Source of the DNA: RPQJ01 sp963700045
Lineage (GTDB): Bacteria > Pseudomonadota > Gammaproteobacteria > Steroidobacterales > Steroidobacteraceae
Length of the DNA stretch: 64,000 bases
NCBI GenBank assembly: GCA_963700045.1
Contig: CAVOWK010000032.1
Coordinates: forward strand, 186,001-250,000
Direction: 5' to 3'
This document shows, in pieces, positions 1 to 9,259 of the stretch (positions within the stretch are counted from its first letter, which is position 1; each line of letters starts with the position of its first letter). Made by a program: the position numbers and the translations under genes. Under the pieces are notes generated by a model, which saw nothing but the letters and a program-made list of their open reading frames with translations, was not told where the DNA came from and did no database searches.

Positions 1-621
1 CACCAGCGCCAGCGAGGCATCGTGATCCTGCAGCCCGACTTCGAAGATCCCGGTGACGGTGAAGGTCTGCAGCAGCGGCCGGCCGCCCGCCGCGAGCATG
101 TCGCGGCCGGGCACCATCACGGTAAGTTCATCACCGACTTCGGCGCCGATCTGCCACGCGAGCACGCGACCGATGACCATGCTGCGCGCGCCAGGCTCGA
201 GGTCGCTGAGTTTCCCTTGCAGCAGGTTCTGCTCGATCGACGACACGTTCGCTTCGGCTGCCGGATCGATACCGTGCAGCAGCACCGGTTCGAGCAAGCC
301 GGCGCGTCCGAGCATCGCCTGCACGTCCACGAACGGCGCGACGCCCTCCACGCCCGGCACGGTTCGAATCCTGTCCGTGACCGACTGCCAGTCCGCCAGC
401 CGCTCGGGCGGGCCAGAGACGGTGGCGTGCGCCGTGAGCGAAACCAGGCGGTTGCGCAGTTCGCCCTCGAAGCCGTTCATGACCGAAATGATGGTAATCA
501 GCGCCGCGACGCCGAGGCATACCCCGGCCATCGAGATCCAGGAGATGAACGAGACGAAAAAGCCCTGCCTGCGGGTGCGGACGTAACGCAGGCCAACGAA
601 GACGGGCAACGGGTGGAACAC
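1..621 (-). CDS. lolC: Lipoprotein-releasing ABC transporter permease LolC/LolE, N-terminal part
   Basis: This is the first 207 codons of an inner-membrane permease of the LolCDE complex, which extracts outer-membrane lipoproteins and hands them to LolA. The start is a GTG at 621, giving an N-terminus that begins MFHPLPVFVGLRYVRTRR. A first transmembrane segment follows at about residues 28-48 and ends in SVMNGFEGELRNR, a hallmark of the family. The rest seen here is the periplasmic domain, and the frame stays open to base 1, so the remaining membrane segments lie outside the window. Nearness to mfd matches the mfd-lolCDE neighbourhood of other gammaproteobacteria. LolC and LolE cannot be told apart from this fragment. 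The Shine-Dalgarno before the GTG is weak. Confidence 0.85.
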   Translation of the reverse strand, partial: MFHPLPVFVGLRYVRTRRQGFFVSFISWISMAGVCLGVAALITIISVMNGFEGELRNRLVSLTAHATVSGPPERLADWQSVTDRIRTVPGVEGVAPFVDVQAMLGRAGLLEPVLLHGIDPAAEANVSSIEQNLLQGKLSDLEPGARSMVIGRVLAWQIGAEVGDELTVMVPGRDMLAAGGRPLLQTFTVTGIFEVGLQDHDASLALV

Positions 622-760
622 CGTGAATCGAGGCTCGCGTGGGACGGGAGGCCGCAAGGCTACCCGGCGCAGCCCGGCTTTGCACGTTTCCCGCCGGGCC
701 AGATAGTGAACTGGAACAAGGTATTAGGCTGCGACGCTCTGGCTCGCGCGCGTCGAATGC

Positions 761-766
761 TATAGT
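761..766 (+). promoter_or_regulatory. Possible -10 box for the BamE-like gene
   Basis: TATAGT lies 30 bases upstream of the ATG at 796, in the divergent gap between lolC and the small secreted protein. No convincing -35 box is visible 16-18 bases further up, so this is a tentative call. Confidence 0.3.
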
Positions 767-795
767 TCGGTGGGCCTCATCGGAGACACGTAAGC

Positions 796-1083
796 ATGCG
801 CACGCAAAAATTCACGGCAATCAGCCTCTGCCTGGCCGGACTTGCGACAGCGCCGGCCCTGCCCGCCCAGACCCTCGACATGGCGAATCCGCCTGCTGCT
901 ACGACCGCGGTGGCAACGCCCGGCCGCGGCCAGACGATGGCCCAGGTGGAACGCCAGTTCGGCGCACCATCCGAGCGATTTGCCGCGGTCGGTCAGCCGC
1001 CGATCACCCGCTGGGTGTACGCGGACAAGGTCGTTTTCTTCGAGTACGACCACGTCGTACACGCCGTCACGCTCCGCCGCTGA
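796..1083 (+). CDS. Small secreted BamE/SmpA-like protein
   Basis: This 95-residue protein has a signal peptide: MRTQK, a hydrophobic stretch to about residue 22, then APALPAQ as a likely signal peptidase I cleavage region. The mature part contains GQTMAQVERQFGAP near residues 45-58, then a run ending ITRWVYADKVVFFEY and VVHAVTLRR. This is the pattern of short BamE-like (SmpA/OmlA) folds, where a helix starting with G.t...V...fG.P precedes a beta sheet. No lipobox cysteine is present, so it is probably periplasmic and not a lipoprotein. A GGAG sequence sits about 10 bases before the ATG. Its function is unknown; the BamE likeness is a fold-level inference and it is not BamE itself. Confidence 0.7.
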   Translation: MRTQKFTAISLCLAGLATAPALPAQTLDMANPPAATTAVATPGRGQTMAQVERQFGAPSERFAAVGQPPITRWVYADKVVFFEYDHVVHAVTLRR

Positions 1084-1107
1084 GCCGAACCGCTAGAATT
1101 ACCGCCT

Positions 1108-1145
1108 CCCCCGCCTGACGCGGGGGCGTCCGGCGTGCGCGCCGG
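1108..1145 (+). terminator. Tandem GC hairpins between the BamE-like gene and mfd
   Basis: Two perfect hairpins follow each other. The first is CCCCCGC-CTGAC-GCGGGGG at 1108-1126 (7-bp stem). The second is CCGGCG-TGCG-CGCCGG at 1130-1145 (6-bp stem). No T run follows, so simple intrinsic termination is not assured. They could end the upstream transcript or fold in the mfd leader. Confidence 0.4.
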
Positions 1146-1238
1146 GCCAAAGGCGGGGCGCAACCCCGTCGACGTTCCTTGCGAATCTCTGCCGCGTCCA
1201 GCCGCGGGAGAGCGTCGCCTGTTGCCCGCTGGATTCCA

Positions 1239-4200
1239 ATGCCCGTCGACCCATCCGCCCTGCTGCCCACGAACGAACATCCCAGCCTGCGCTGGATCGG
1301 CCTGACCGGGGCCGCCACGGCCCTGCAGGTTGCGCGTGCGGCCACGCAGGCCGCTGGCCCGGTCCTGCTGGTGACCAGCGACGCGGCGACGGCCGCACGC
1401 CTGGAGGAGGAACTGGCGTTCTTCTGTGCGGGTGACGTCCCTGTCTTCGGCTTCCCCGGTTACGAGACGCTGCCGTACGACCAGTTCTCGCCGCACCCCG
1501 ACATCATTTCGCAGCGCCTGCGCACCATGGCGCGCCTGCCGGCACTGAAGCGCGGCATCGTGATCGTCGACGTGCAGACTGCCCTGCAGCGCCTGCCGCC
1601 ACGCACGTTCATTGACGGCCATGCGCTCAGTCTCAAGGCCGGCGAGGCGCTGGATCTCGAGCAGTTCCGCCTGCGTCTCACGAGCGCCGGCTACGCCAGC
1701 GTGCCGCAGGTGGGTGAGCCCGGCGATTTCGCCATCCGTGGCTCGCTGTTCGACGTGTTTCCGATGGGCAGCGAATCGCCGCTGCGGATCGACCTGTTCG
1801 ACGACGTCATCGAGAGCATCCGCAGCTTCGACGCCGAATCGCAGCGCTCGCTCGAGAAGCTGCCACGGCTCGACCTGCTGCCGGCCCGTGAATTCAGCCT
1901 GTCACCCGAGGCGATCAAGGACTTCCGGCGCCGCTTCCGCACGCGCTTCGAGGGCGACCTGACGCGCATGCCGCTCTATCGCGACGTCGGCGAGGGTCTC
2001 GCGCCGGCTGGCATCGAGTACTACCTGCCGCTGTTCTTCGAGCAGACCGCGACGCTCCTCGACTACCTGCCCGCGCGCGCGACGGTGATCCTGCCCTCCG
2101 GGCACGACGCAGGTCTGCGCGATGCCTGGCGCGCGGTGGTTGAACGCTTTGAGGAGCGACGGTACGACATCGAGCATCCGGTGCTCGATCCGGCCGAAAT
2201 CTGCGTTCCCGTGGACGAGTGGCTTGCCGCCACCACTGCACTGCCACTCATCCTGTTGGGGGAAGAACCGGCGCTTCCTGCGCATGCCGACGCGCCCACG
2301 GCGATTTCACCGCTGCCCGTCACGGCCCTGCCGGTCGTGGACTTTCGGACCGAACCGGCACCATCCGCCCGCATCGACCAGCGCCGCGAAGAGACGCTGC
2401 ATGCCTTCGCGGACCAGTTGCGCTTCACCGAGGGGCGCGTGCTGCTGGCCGCCGAATCAGCAGGTCGCCGCGAACTGCTGCTCGAACTGCTGCGGCCCTA
2501 CGACGTCACCGCCAAGGTCGTCGGCACCTGGCGTGAGTTCCTCGCGTCGGACGCGCGCATCGCCCTCGCTGTCGCGCCGCTCGCCTCAGGCGTCACGCTG
2601 CGCGAGCCCGCGGTCACGATTTACGCCGAGGAACAGCTGTTCGGCGAACGAGCCCGCCAGGAGCGGCGGCGCCGTCGCACCGACCGCGATCCCGCGAAGA
2701 TCATCCAGCAGCTTGCTGACCTGCGTCCTGGCGCCCCGGTCGTGCACGAAGATTACGGCGTCGGCCGCTACACCGGCCTGACGACGATGGACGCGGGTGG
2801 CATGACGGCCGAGTTCCTCGTGCTGGAATACGCCGAGGGCGACAAGCTCTACGTACCCGTCCAGGCGCTCGAACGAATCAGCCGCTATACCGGCGCGCCC
2901 GCAGAGTCCGCGCCGCTGCACAAGCTCGGTGGCGAGCAGTGGACGAAGGCGCGCGCGCGCGCGGCGGCGAAGATCCGTGATGCGGCGGCGGAATTGCTCG
3001 ACGTCTACGCACGTCGCGCTGCACGCGAGGGCCACGCCTTCCCGGTGGACGAGCAGCAGGTACGTGCCTTCGAGGCAGGGTTCCCGTTCGAAGAGACCGT
3101 CGATCAGTTGCACGCCATCCAGGCCGTGATCGACGACCTGCGCTCGGGCAAGCCGATGGACCGCGTGGTCTGCGGCGATGTCGGCTTCGGCAAGACCGAA
3201 GTGGCCTTGCGCGCCGCGTTCGTCGCCGTCCAGGGCGGCAAGCAGGTCGCGGTCCTCGTGCCGACGACGCTCCTGGCGCAGCAGCACTTCGAGACGTTCG
3301 CCGACCGCTTCGCCGACTGGCCGGTGAAAATCGAGCTGCTTTCGCGCTTCCGCGCGGGCGCGCAGTCGAAGGTGGCGCTCGACGGGCTGGCCAGCGGCAG
3401 GGTGGACATCGTCGTCGGCACCCACCGCCTGCTGCAGCCGGGCGTCAAGTTCAAGGACCTCGGGCTGGTCATCATCGACGAGGAACATCGCTTCGGCGTG
3501 CGCGACAAGGAACGACTCAAGTCCCTTCGCGCCGAAGTCGACGTGCTGACACTGACGGCGACGCCGATCCCGCGCACGCTCAACATGGCGCTGGGCGGCC
3601 TGCGCGATCTCTCGCTGATCACCACGCCGCCGGCAGCACGGCTCTCGATCAAGACGTTCGTGGCCGAATGGAGCGGTCCCACCGTGCGCGAGGCGTGTCT
3701 GCGCGAGCTGCGCCGCGGCGGCCAGGTCTATTTCGTCCACAACAGCATCGAGACGATCGAGAAGACGGCACAGCAGCTGGCCGAGCTGGTGCCGGAGGCG
3801 CGCATCGTGATCGGTCACGGCCAGATGCGCGAACGCGACCTCGAACAGGTGATGCTCGATTTCTACCACAAGCGCGCGAACCTGCTGCTCTGCACGACGA
3901 TCATCGAGAGCGGCATCGACGTGCCGACCGCGAACACGATCATCATCGACCGCGCCGACCGCTTCGGCCTGGCACAGCTGCACCAGCTGCGCGGTCGCGT
4001 CGGACGCTCGCATCACCAGGCCTACGCGTACCTGATCACGCCGCCGAAGAACGCCATGACGGCCGATGCCGCACGCAGGCTCGAGGCGATTGAGTCGCTG
4101 GAGGACCTGGGCGCAGGCTTCGTGCTCGCCACCCACGACCTCGAAATCCGCGGCGCCGGCGAACTGCTGGGCGAAGGCCAGAGCGGCCAGATCCAGGAAA

Positions 4201-4742
4201 TCGGCTTCGCGCTCTACCTGGAACTGCTCGAACGCGCCGTGAAGGCAATGCAGGCCGGCAAGACACCGGAACTCGAGAAGCCGCTGCACCACGGGCCGGA
4301 GATCGACCTGCACGTGCCGTCGCTGCTGCCTGAGGGCTACCTGCCCGACGTGCATGCGCGGCTAGTGCTCTACAAGAGGATCTCGTCGGTGCAATCGGTC
4401 ACGGAGCTCGACGACCTGCAGGCAGAAACGATGGACCGCTTCGGGTCGCTGCCCGACCCGGCGAAAAACCTCTTCCGGATCGCCCGACTGCGCGTGGTAG
4501 CCACTCCGCTGGTCGTCGAGCGCATGGACCTCGGCAGTGCCAGCGGTTCGGTCGCATTCGGCGACGGGACGCCGCTCGACCCGGGCTCGCTCATCCTGCT
4601 GCTGCAGAAGAGCAACCGGGCGATGCGCTTCGACGGGCCGAAGAAGATCCGCGTGTCGGGCAAGTGGGACGACCCCGAAGAGCGGTTCCTGGCGGCGCAG
4701 ACGCTGCTCGACGAACTCACCCGCTGCGTGCCGCGACACTAG
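1239..4742 (+). CDS. mfd: Transcription-repair coupling factor Mfd
   Basis: Mfd removes RNA polymerase stalled at DNA lesions and recruits UvrA/UvrB to the template strand. The 1167-residue product has the usual family length. The N-terminus is the UvrB-like module. The RNA polymerase interaction (CarD-like) domain begins at VHEDYGVGRYTGL near residue 502. The translocase has Walker A GDVGFGKTE at about 646-654 and a DEEH box at about 747-750, followed by the second helicase lobe and the C-terminal TRCF domain. I place the start at ATG 1239; an in-frame TTG at 1179 would add 20 residues that do not look like the family. No strong Shine-Dalgarno is visible. Confidence 0.96.
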   Translation: MPVDPSALLPTNEHPSLRWIGLTGAATALQVARAATQAAGPVLLVTSDAATAARLEEELAFFCAGDVPVFGFPGYETLPYDQFSPHPDIISQRLRTMARLPALKRGIVIVDVQTALQRLPPRTFIDGHALSLKAGEALDLEQFRLRLTSAGYASVPQVGEPGDFAIRGSLFDVFPMGSESPLRIDLFDDVIESIRSFDAESQRSLEKLPRLDLLPAREFSLSPEAIKDFRRRFRTRFEGDLTRMPLYRDVGEGLAPAGIEYYLPLFFEQTATLLDYLPARATVILPSGHDAGLRDAWRAVVERFEERRYDIEHPVLDPAEICVPVDEWLAATTALPLILLGEEPALPAHADAPTAISPLPVTALPVVDFRTEPAPSARIDQRREETLHAFADQLRFTEGRVLLAAESAGRRELLLELLRPYDVTAKVVGTWREFLASDARIALAVAPLASGVTLREPAVTIYAEEQLFGERARQERRRRRTDRDPAKIIQQLADLRPGAPVVHEDYGVGRYTGLTTMDAGGMTAEFLVLEYAEGDKLYVPVQALERISRYTGAPAESAPLHKLGGEQWTKARARAAAKIRDAAAELLDVYARRAAREGHAFPVDEQQVRAFEAGFPFEETVDQLHAIQAVIDDLRSGKPMDRVVCGDVGFGKTEVALRAAFVAVQGGKQVAVLVPTTLLAQQHFETFADRFADWPVKIELLSRFRAGAQSKVALDGLASGRVDIVVGTHRLLQPGVKFKDLGLVIIDEEHRFGVRDKERLKSLRAEVDVLTLTATPIPRTLNMALGGLRDLSLITTPPAARLSIKTFVAEWSGPTVREACLRELRRGGQVYFVHNSIETIEKTAQQLAELVPEARIVIGHGQMRERDLEQVMLDFYHKRANLLLCTTIIESGIDVPTANTIIIDRADRFGLAQLHQLRGRVGRSHHQAYAYLITPPKNAMTADAARRLEAIESLEDLGAGFVLATHDLEIRGAGELLGEGQSGQIQEIGFALYLELLERAVKAMQAGKTPELEKPLHHGPEIDLHVPSLLPEGYLPDVHARLVLYKRISSVQSVTELDDLQAETMDRFGSLPDPAKNLFRIARLRVVATPLVVERMDLGSASGSVAFGDGTPLDPGSLILLLQKSNRAMRFDGPKKIRVSGKWDDPEERFLAAQTLLDELTRCVPRH

Positions 4743-4745
4743 GAC

Positions 4746-5624
4746 TCAGACTTCCCCGCGGATGGCGCGATTGCCGCCGCCCGACTTCGCCTCGTCCACG
4801 GCAGCCTGGGTCGCCGCCAGCATCGTCGTGTGACTCGCCCCGCGCGGCGGCTGTACAGTGACCACGCCCGCACTCACCGTGAGGAACTTGCCCGTCACGG
4901 AGCGCGGGTGATGGACCGAAAGCGAGCGTATCCGCGAGACGATCTGGTCGGCAAAGCGCAGCGCTGCATCGGCCTCCATCGCGACGCCGAGCACGAGGAA
5001 CCCGCCCTGGCCTGCGCGTGCGACCACGTCGCTGGCGCGCTTCATCACGGAGGCGATGGTGCGCCCGACCTGCCGCAGCACATTGTCACTGGCGCCGCGG
5101 CCGAATATCTCCAGGTAATCGGCCCAGGAATCGATCTCGAAGTGCATCAGTGTGACGCTGCGCCCGTCACGCTGCCCGATCGACCAGTCGCGCACGAGCA
5201 TCTCGAGCAACTGCTCTTCGGTGCTGACGCCGCTGGAGCGCTCGAGCGCCGCGGCGAGCGCTCCCGGCGAGGTGCGCGGCACGGGGCGGTAATAGAGCGC
5301 CATCCGTCCACCCGACAGCATCACGGCCCAGCGCTCGCAGTCGATCAGCGTGCCATCGACGCGCTTCAGCCGGACGCGGGAACCCACGCCCGTCGTGGTG
5401 AGGTTGGGATCGGCGGGAGCCTCGACTTCCACGTCCTCGAGCCGGTGCCCGGCCACCCATTCTTCCGAGCGACGCAACAACGCGGCGAGCGTCGCGTTGC
5501 CGTAGGTAACCTTCGTGATGCCATCGCTGGTTTCGACGACGGCAATGCCGTCGAGCGCGTGCCGCAGCACCTCGCCGAGCAGTTGCGCGTCGCTGGTCGT
5601 CGTCACGGTCGCTGCGTCATTCAT
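4746..5624 (-). CDS. PAS-GGDEF protein with degenerate active site
   Basis: The protein has 292 residues. Residues about 15-115 resemble a PAS sensor (HALDGIAVVETSDG...VTYGN). Residues about 135-285 form a GGDEF fold that keeps GRGASDNVLRQVGRTI and a final SAGVV strand. The signature is GQGGF (205-209) where an active diguanylate cyclase has GGDEF/GGEEF, so the metal-binding acidic residue is lost. The RxxD I-site (R196-A-S-D199) sits the normal five residues before it. This suggests a protein that binds c-di-GMP, or acts as a scaffold, without making it; that is an inference. It is last in the minus-strand series, 34 bases after nagZ, and converges on mfd with a 3-base gap. Confidence 0.85.
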   Translation of the reverse strand: MNDAATVTTTSDAQLLGEVLRHALDGIAVVETSDGITKVTYGNATLAALLRRSEEWVAGHRLEDVEVEAPADPNLTTTGVGSRVRLKRVDGTLIDCERWAVMLSGGRMALYYRPVPRTSPGALAAALERSSGVSTEEQLLEMLVRDWSIGQRDGRSVTLMHFEIDSWADYLEIFGRGASDNVLRQVGRTIASVMKRASDVVARAGQGGFLVLGVAMEADAALRFADQIVSRIRSLSVHHPRSVTGKFLTVSAGVVTVQPPRGASHTTMLAATQAAVDEAKSGGGNRAIRGEV

Positions 5625-5658
5625 CGTTCTGGAACTCCCCCGCGCCCCCGGTTCGTCG

Positions 5659-6702
5659 TCAGGCGTTCAGTTGCAGGCTTGGCGTGTCTCGGCAATGGTC
5701 GATCGCCCGCTGGCATTCGGTCCATTGCGCCGTCCTGCGCAGTTGCTCGCGGGCCGGCATCGGCCGGCCGTGCAGCCGGACGAGGCGCACCTGGCTCAGC
5801 GGATCAGCCGCACCTTCGAGTTCGGTGAGCGTGGCAAGCACGGCAGGACGGTCGTTGCAGATCGGCAGCAGGTCACAGCCCGCCTCGATCGCGCGGCGAG
5901 CACGCTCCGGGACGGTGCCCGCATATGCGGCGCCCCCCATGCTGAGATCGTCCGAGAAAACCGCACCGGTAAAGCCGAGACCCCAGCGCAGTTCCTGCTG
6001 GATCCAGCGCGCCGAGAAGCCCGCAGGTGCTGCATCGACCTCGGGGAAAAGCACGTGCGCGACCATCACGGACGTCAGGCCGTTCGCGATCATGCGGCGG
6101 TAGGGCAACAATTCGTCGGTGAGTTCGTGCAACGGCCGGCGGTCGATCGGCAGCGCCTTGTGCGAGTCGGCGACGACGGCGCCGTGGCCCGGGAAATGCT
6201 TGGCGGTGGCAGCCATGCCGGCCGTGCGCATTCCCTGCATGCAGGCGACGGCCAGGCGCGACACCACCTCGGGATCGCGGTGATACGCACGGTCGCCGAT
6301 GACTTCGCTGACACCGTAATCGAGGTCGATGCAGGGCGCGAAACTCAGGTCGATCCCGATCGAACGCAACTCGGCTGCGAGCAGCCAGCCGCACTGCCAT
6401 GCGAGACGACGGCCAGCCTCGGGGTCCAGGTCGTACGCGTGGCCGATCGCCCGCTGCGCTGGCAGGACCGTGAATTCCTGCCGAAAACGTTGCACGCGTC
6501 CGCCTTCGTGATCCACGGTGACCAGCAAGGGTGGAACCCGCACCGCCCGGATCTCCCGGACCAGCGCTTCCAGTTGCTCGTAGCTGTCGAAGTTGCGCGT
6601 GAACAGGATGACGGCGCCCACCAGCGGGTGCGACAGGACGCGCCGGTCCTCGGCGGTCAGTTCGCAGCCGGCGACGTCGACCATCAGCGGACCGAGCGTC
6701 AT
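5659..6702 (-). CDS. nagZ: Beta-N-acetylhexosaminidase NagZ
   Basis: This cytoplasmic family 3 glycoside hydrolase removes GlcNAc from anhydromuropeptides during peptidoglycan recycling. The product has 347 residues, the usual size. VTVDHEGGRVQRFR lies at 62-75, and the KHFPGHG motif at 168-174 is followed by the D179-x-H181 dyad. The nucleophile aspartate is in SDDLSM at 250-255. All catalytic elements are present. It follows rlmD on the same strand with a 39-base gap. Confidence 0.95.
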   Translation of the reverse strand: MTLGPLMVDVAGCELTAEDRRVLSHPLVGAVILFTRNFDSYEQLEALVREIRAVRVPPLLVTVDHEGGRVQRFRQEFTVLPAQRAIGHAYDLDPEAGRRLAWQCGWLLAAELRSIGIDLSFAPCIDLDYGVSEVIGDRAYHRDPEVVSRLAVACMQGMRTAGMAATAKHFPGHGAVVADSHKALPIDRRPLHELTDELLPYRRMIANGLTSVMVAHVLFPEVDAAPAGFSARWIQQELRWGLGFTGAVFSDDLSMGGAAYAGTVPERARRAIEAGCDLLPICNDRPAVLATLTELEGAADPLSQVRLVRLHGRPMPAREQLRRTAQWTECQRAIDHCRDTPSLQLNA

Positions 6703-6741
6703 CGCGTCACTCCAGGTGCACTGCCGTGCGTCATGCGTCCC

Positions 6742-8058
6742 TCATCGGTCGAACACCGCCATCGCCTCGACGTGCGTCGTGTGCGGGAACATGTCCATGA
6801 CACCCGTCGCCGTCAGCCGGAAGCCATGCTCCCGGACGAGCAGGCCGGCATCGCGCGCGAGACTGCCCGAATGGCAGGAAATATACACGACGCGCCTGGC
6901 GCCGCTGCCCGCGACGACCGGCAGGATCTCCCTGGCCCCGGCTCGTGGCGGATCGAGCAGCACGCTGTCATAACGCCGTTGCGTCCACGGCAGGCCCGAC
7001 ACGTCCTTGAACAGGTCGGCCACGTGGAACTCCACGTTCGGGACGCCATTGCGCCCGGCATTACCCCGCGCCCGCTGCACCAGGCCTGCATCACCCTCGA
7101 CCGCCACGACCTGACCGCTGCGCCGGGCGAGTGGCAGCGAGAAATTACCTAGACCGCAGAACAAGTCGAGCACCGTATCGCCCGCCTGCGGTTCCAGCAG
7201 GTCGAGCGCACGGGAAATCATTGTCCGATTCAGCATGCCGTTGATCTGCAGGAAGTCGGTCGGCGCGAAGTCGATAGTGATGTCGTGCTCCGGCAGGCGA
7301 TAGCTGAGCGGTGCCGGTGGGCGCGATGGATCCAGCGGCACGATCGTATCCGGGCCGCCGGGTTGCAGGTAAATCCGGACAGCGAACTCGCGTTCGAACG
7401 CTGCCATCCGTTCGAGGTCGGCCGGTACCGGCGGGTCGAGTACCCGCAGCACCAGTGCCACGACGTCGTCCGATACCGCGACCTCGGCCTGGGGCACCCG
7501 GCTGGCGATGGTCAGGCTCTCGACCATCAGCCCAAGAGGAGTGATCAATGCGCCGACCGGCTCGACGAGCACATGGCAATCGCGGAGGTCGGTCACGTAC
7601 GGGGACGAACGCTCGCGAAAGCCGACCAGCACCTTGCCCTTCTTTGGCACGAGCTTGATGCCGAGGCGCGCACGCCTGCGGTAATTCCACACCGGACCAC
7701 GGAGCGGCTCGAGCAGGCGCTCGGCGTGAACCGCGCCGAGCCGTGACAGGTTCTCGATCAGTTGCGATTGCTTGAAAGCGAGCTGCGCGTCGGGCGCGAG
7801 GTGCTGCAAGGCGCACCCCCCGCAGAGACCGAAGTGAGGACACTGCGGCTGCACGCGGTCCGGGCTGGCGCGCAGCACCTGTTCCGTGACCGCATAGTCG
7901 AGCTTGCGCTGGCGATGCGTCCGCCGCAGCACCACGCGCTCGCCCGGCAGCGCATCGGCGACGAAGACCGTCTTGCCGTCGATGCGCGCGACGCCTTCCG
8001 CCGCATGCGTGAGGTCGACGATCTCCGCCTCCTCGGGCGCCAGCTGCAGCCGCTTCAT
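6742..8058 (-). CDS. rlmD: 23S rRNA (uracil-5-)-methyltransferase RlmD
   Basis: RlmD (RumA) methylates U1939 of 23S rRNA using S-adenosylmethionine. An N-terminal TRAM-type RNA-binding domain spans about residues 8-62. The 4Fe-4S cluster cysteines start with C73, C79 and C82 (CPHFGLCGGC), with the fourth probably in LRDCHV. The methyltransferase domain has the SAM motif DLFCGLGNFSLPLA, and the catalytic cysteine is C395 in YISCHSGSLARD, where the family usually has SCNPATLARD. The 438-residue length is normal. It begins 7 bases after the exonuclease stop, consistent with one transcript. Confidence 0.95.
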   Translation of the reverse strand: MKRLQLAPEEAEIVDLTHAAEGVARIDGKTVFVADALPGERVVLRRTHRQRKLDYAVTEQVLRASPDRVQPQCPHFGLCGGCALQHLAPDAQLAFKQSQLIENLSRLGAVHAERLLEPLRGPVWNYRRRARLGIKLVPKKGKVLVGFRERSSPYVTDLRDCHVLVEPVGALITPLGLMVESLTIASRVPQAEVAVSDDVVALVLRVLDPPVPADLERMAAFEREFAVRIYLQPGGPDTIVPLDPSRPPAPLSYRLPEHDITIDFAPTDFLQINGMLNRTMISRALDLLEPQAGDTVLDLFCGLGNFSLPLARRSGQVVAVEGDAGLVQRARGNAGRNGVPNVEFHVADLFKDVSGLPWTQRRYDSVLLDPPRAGAREILPVVAGSGARRVVYISCHSGSLARDAGLLVREHGFRLTATGVMDMFPHTTHVEAMAVFDR

Positions 8059-8065
8059 GAGCAGG

Positions 8066-8857
8066 TCAGTTCCCGCACTTCGCCCACGCCTCCAGGTATT
8101 CCTGCAAGTGCGGCTTTGCCGCGTGCAGCAGCCCCGCGCGGACGAGCTCGGCCTCGCGTTCGTGTTCCTCGTGCGTCAGGCGGCCGCGCATCAGCTCGAA
8201 GCGCAGATAGATCAGGTAAGTGTTGACGACGTCGGTCTCGCAGTAATGGCGGATGTCCTCGCTGCGGCCCTGGAGGTGCGCGTCCCAGACGCCCTCGCCC
8301 GACAAGCCCAGCTTGCCGGGGAAGCCGAGCAGCTGCGACATCTGGTCGAGGCCGACGCGGCCGCGGCCCTGGAAACCCGCGAGCACGTCCATGAGGTCGA
8401 CGTGCCGCCAGTGGAAGCGGCTGATGTAGTTGTTCCACTTGTAGGACTGGTCCATGTCGCCCATCTCCCAGTAGCGATGGGCCTGGACCTTGTGACGCAG
8501 CGCGCGGTAATGCAGCACCGGCAAGTCGAACCCGGCGCCGTTCCAGCTGACCAGCGTCGGCGCCAGGCGCTCGATGCCATCGAAAAAGCGGCGCACCAGC
8601 TCTTCCTCAGGCGAGTCCGGCTCGCCGAGGCTCCAGACCTTGAAGCCATCCCGCGAACGCATCGCGATCGAAATCGCGACGATTCGCTGCTGTTCGAGCG
8701 ACAGGAACTCGTTGCCGGTCTGCTCGCGCTGCCGCGTGTGCATGACGTAACCGACCTGCTTGTCGGTCAGGGTCTCGAGCCCATGCAGCCGGCGGCCGAA
8801 TTCGACGTCGGGGACCGTCTCGATGTCGAACGCCAGGACGTTATTGATGATGCTCAT
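8066..8857 (-). CDS. Predicted 3'-5' exonuclease, PolB-like
   Basis: This 263-residue protein belongs to the DnaQ-like exonuclease superfamily that resembles the proofreading domain of family B polymerases. Motif I is DIE (D11, E13) in LAFDIETVPD, motif II is in NGAGFDLPVL near residues 110-119, and a late motif includes CETDVVNTYL. The acidic metal ligands appear intact. It shares an ATGA overlap with acpS upstream, so the two are likely translationally coupled. Its biological substrate is not known; a role in DNA or RNA 3'-end trimming is inferred from the fold. Confidence 0.85.
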   Translation of the reverse strand: MSIINNVLAFDIETVPDVEFGRRLHGLETLTDKQVGYVMHTRQREQTGNEFLSLEQQRIVAISIAMRSRDGFKVWSLGEPDSPEEELVRRFFDGIERLAPTLVSWNGAGFDLPVLHYRALRHKVQAHRYWEMGDMDQSYKWNNYISRFHWRHVDLMDVLAGFQGRGRVGLDQMSQLLGFPGKLGLSGEGVWDAHLQGRSEDIRHYCETDVVNTYLIYLRFELMRGRLTHEEHEREAELVRAGLLHAAKPHLQEYLEAWAKCGN

Positions 8858-9249
8858 TGTGCTTGCTCCACGCGCCTCATCAGCACCGCCACGGCCACCA
8901 CGAGACCTGCCTCGTCGGTGAGCGTGACGTGCCCCTCGCCGGCGCCGAGCCTGTCGCGCAGTGCGCGCCCGCGCTCGGACCAGATGACTTCGGGCCGGCC
9001 CCAGGCATTCGGCGCGATACCGACGTCGCGGATCCAGATGCCGTGCGCGAAGCCCGTGCCCAGCGCCTTGACGATAGCTTCCTTGGCGGCGAACCGCATC
9101 GCCAGGAAACGCACCGGACGCTTGTAACCGCGGAACCCCGCCTCTTCCTCGGGCAGCAGCAACCGGCGCACGAAGTGTTCACCGTGCCTGGCGTAGACGT
9201 CCTCGACGCGCGCGAGCTGCACGACGTCGGTGCCGATGCCGAAGATCAT
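8854..9249 (-). CDS. acpS: Holo-[acyl-carrier-protein] synthase
   Basis: AcpS moves 4'-phosphopantetheine from CoA to apo-ACP, activating it for fatty acid synthesis. The 131-residue product has GTDVV with metal-binding D8, and FAAKEAIVKALGTG with E57, the two signatures of the family. It lies 10 bases downstream of pdxJ, the same pdxJ-acpS order as in Escherichia coli and Pseudomonas. Confidence 0.95.
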   Translation of the reverse strand: MIFGIGTDVVQLARVEDVYARHGEHFVRRLLLPEEEAGFRGYKRPVRFLAMRFAAKEAIVKALGTGFAHGIWIRDVGIAPNAWGRPEVIWSERGRALRDRLGAGEGHVTLTDEAGLVVAVAVLMRRVEQAQ

Positions 9250-9259
9250 GGGCGGGTAC

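Noticed and set aside
2586..4355. A 589-codon open frame on the minus strand inside mfd
   Set aside because: It is antisense to the conserved helicase domains of mfd and resembles no protein family.
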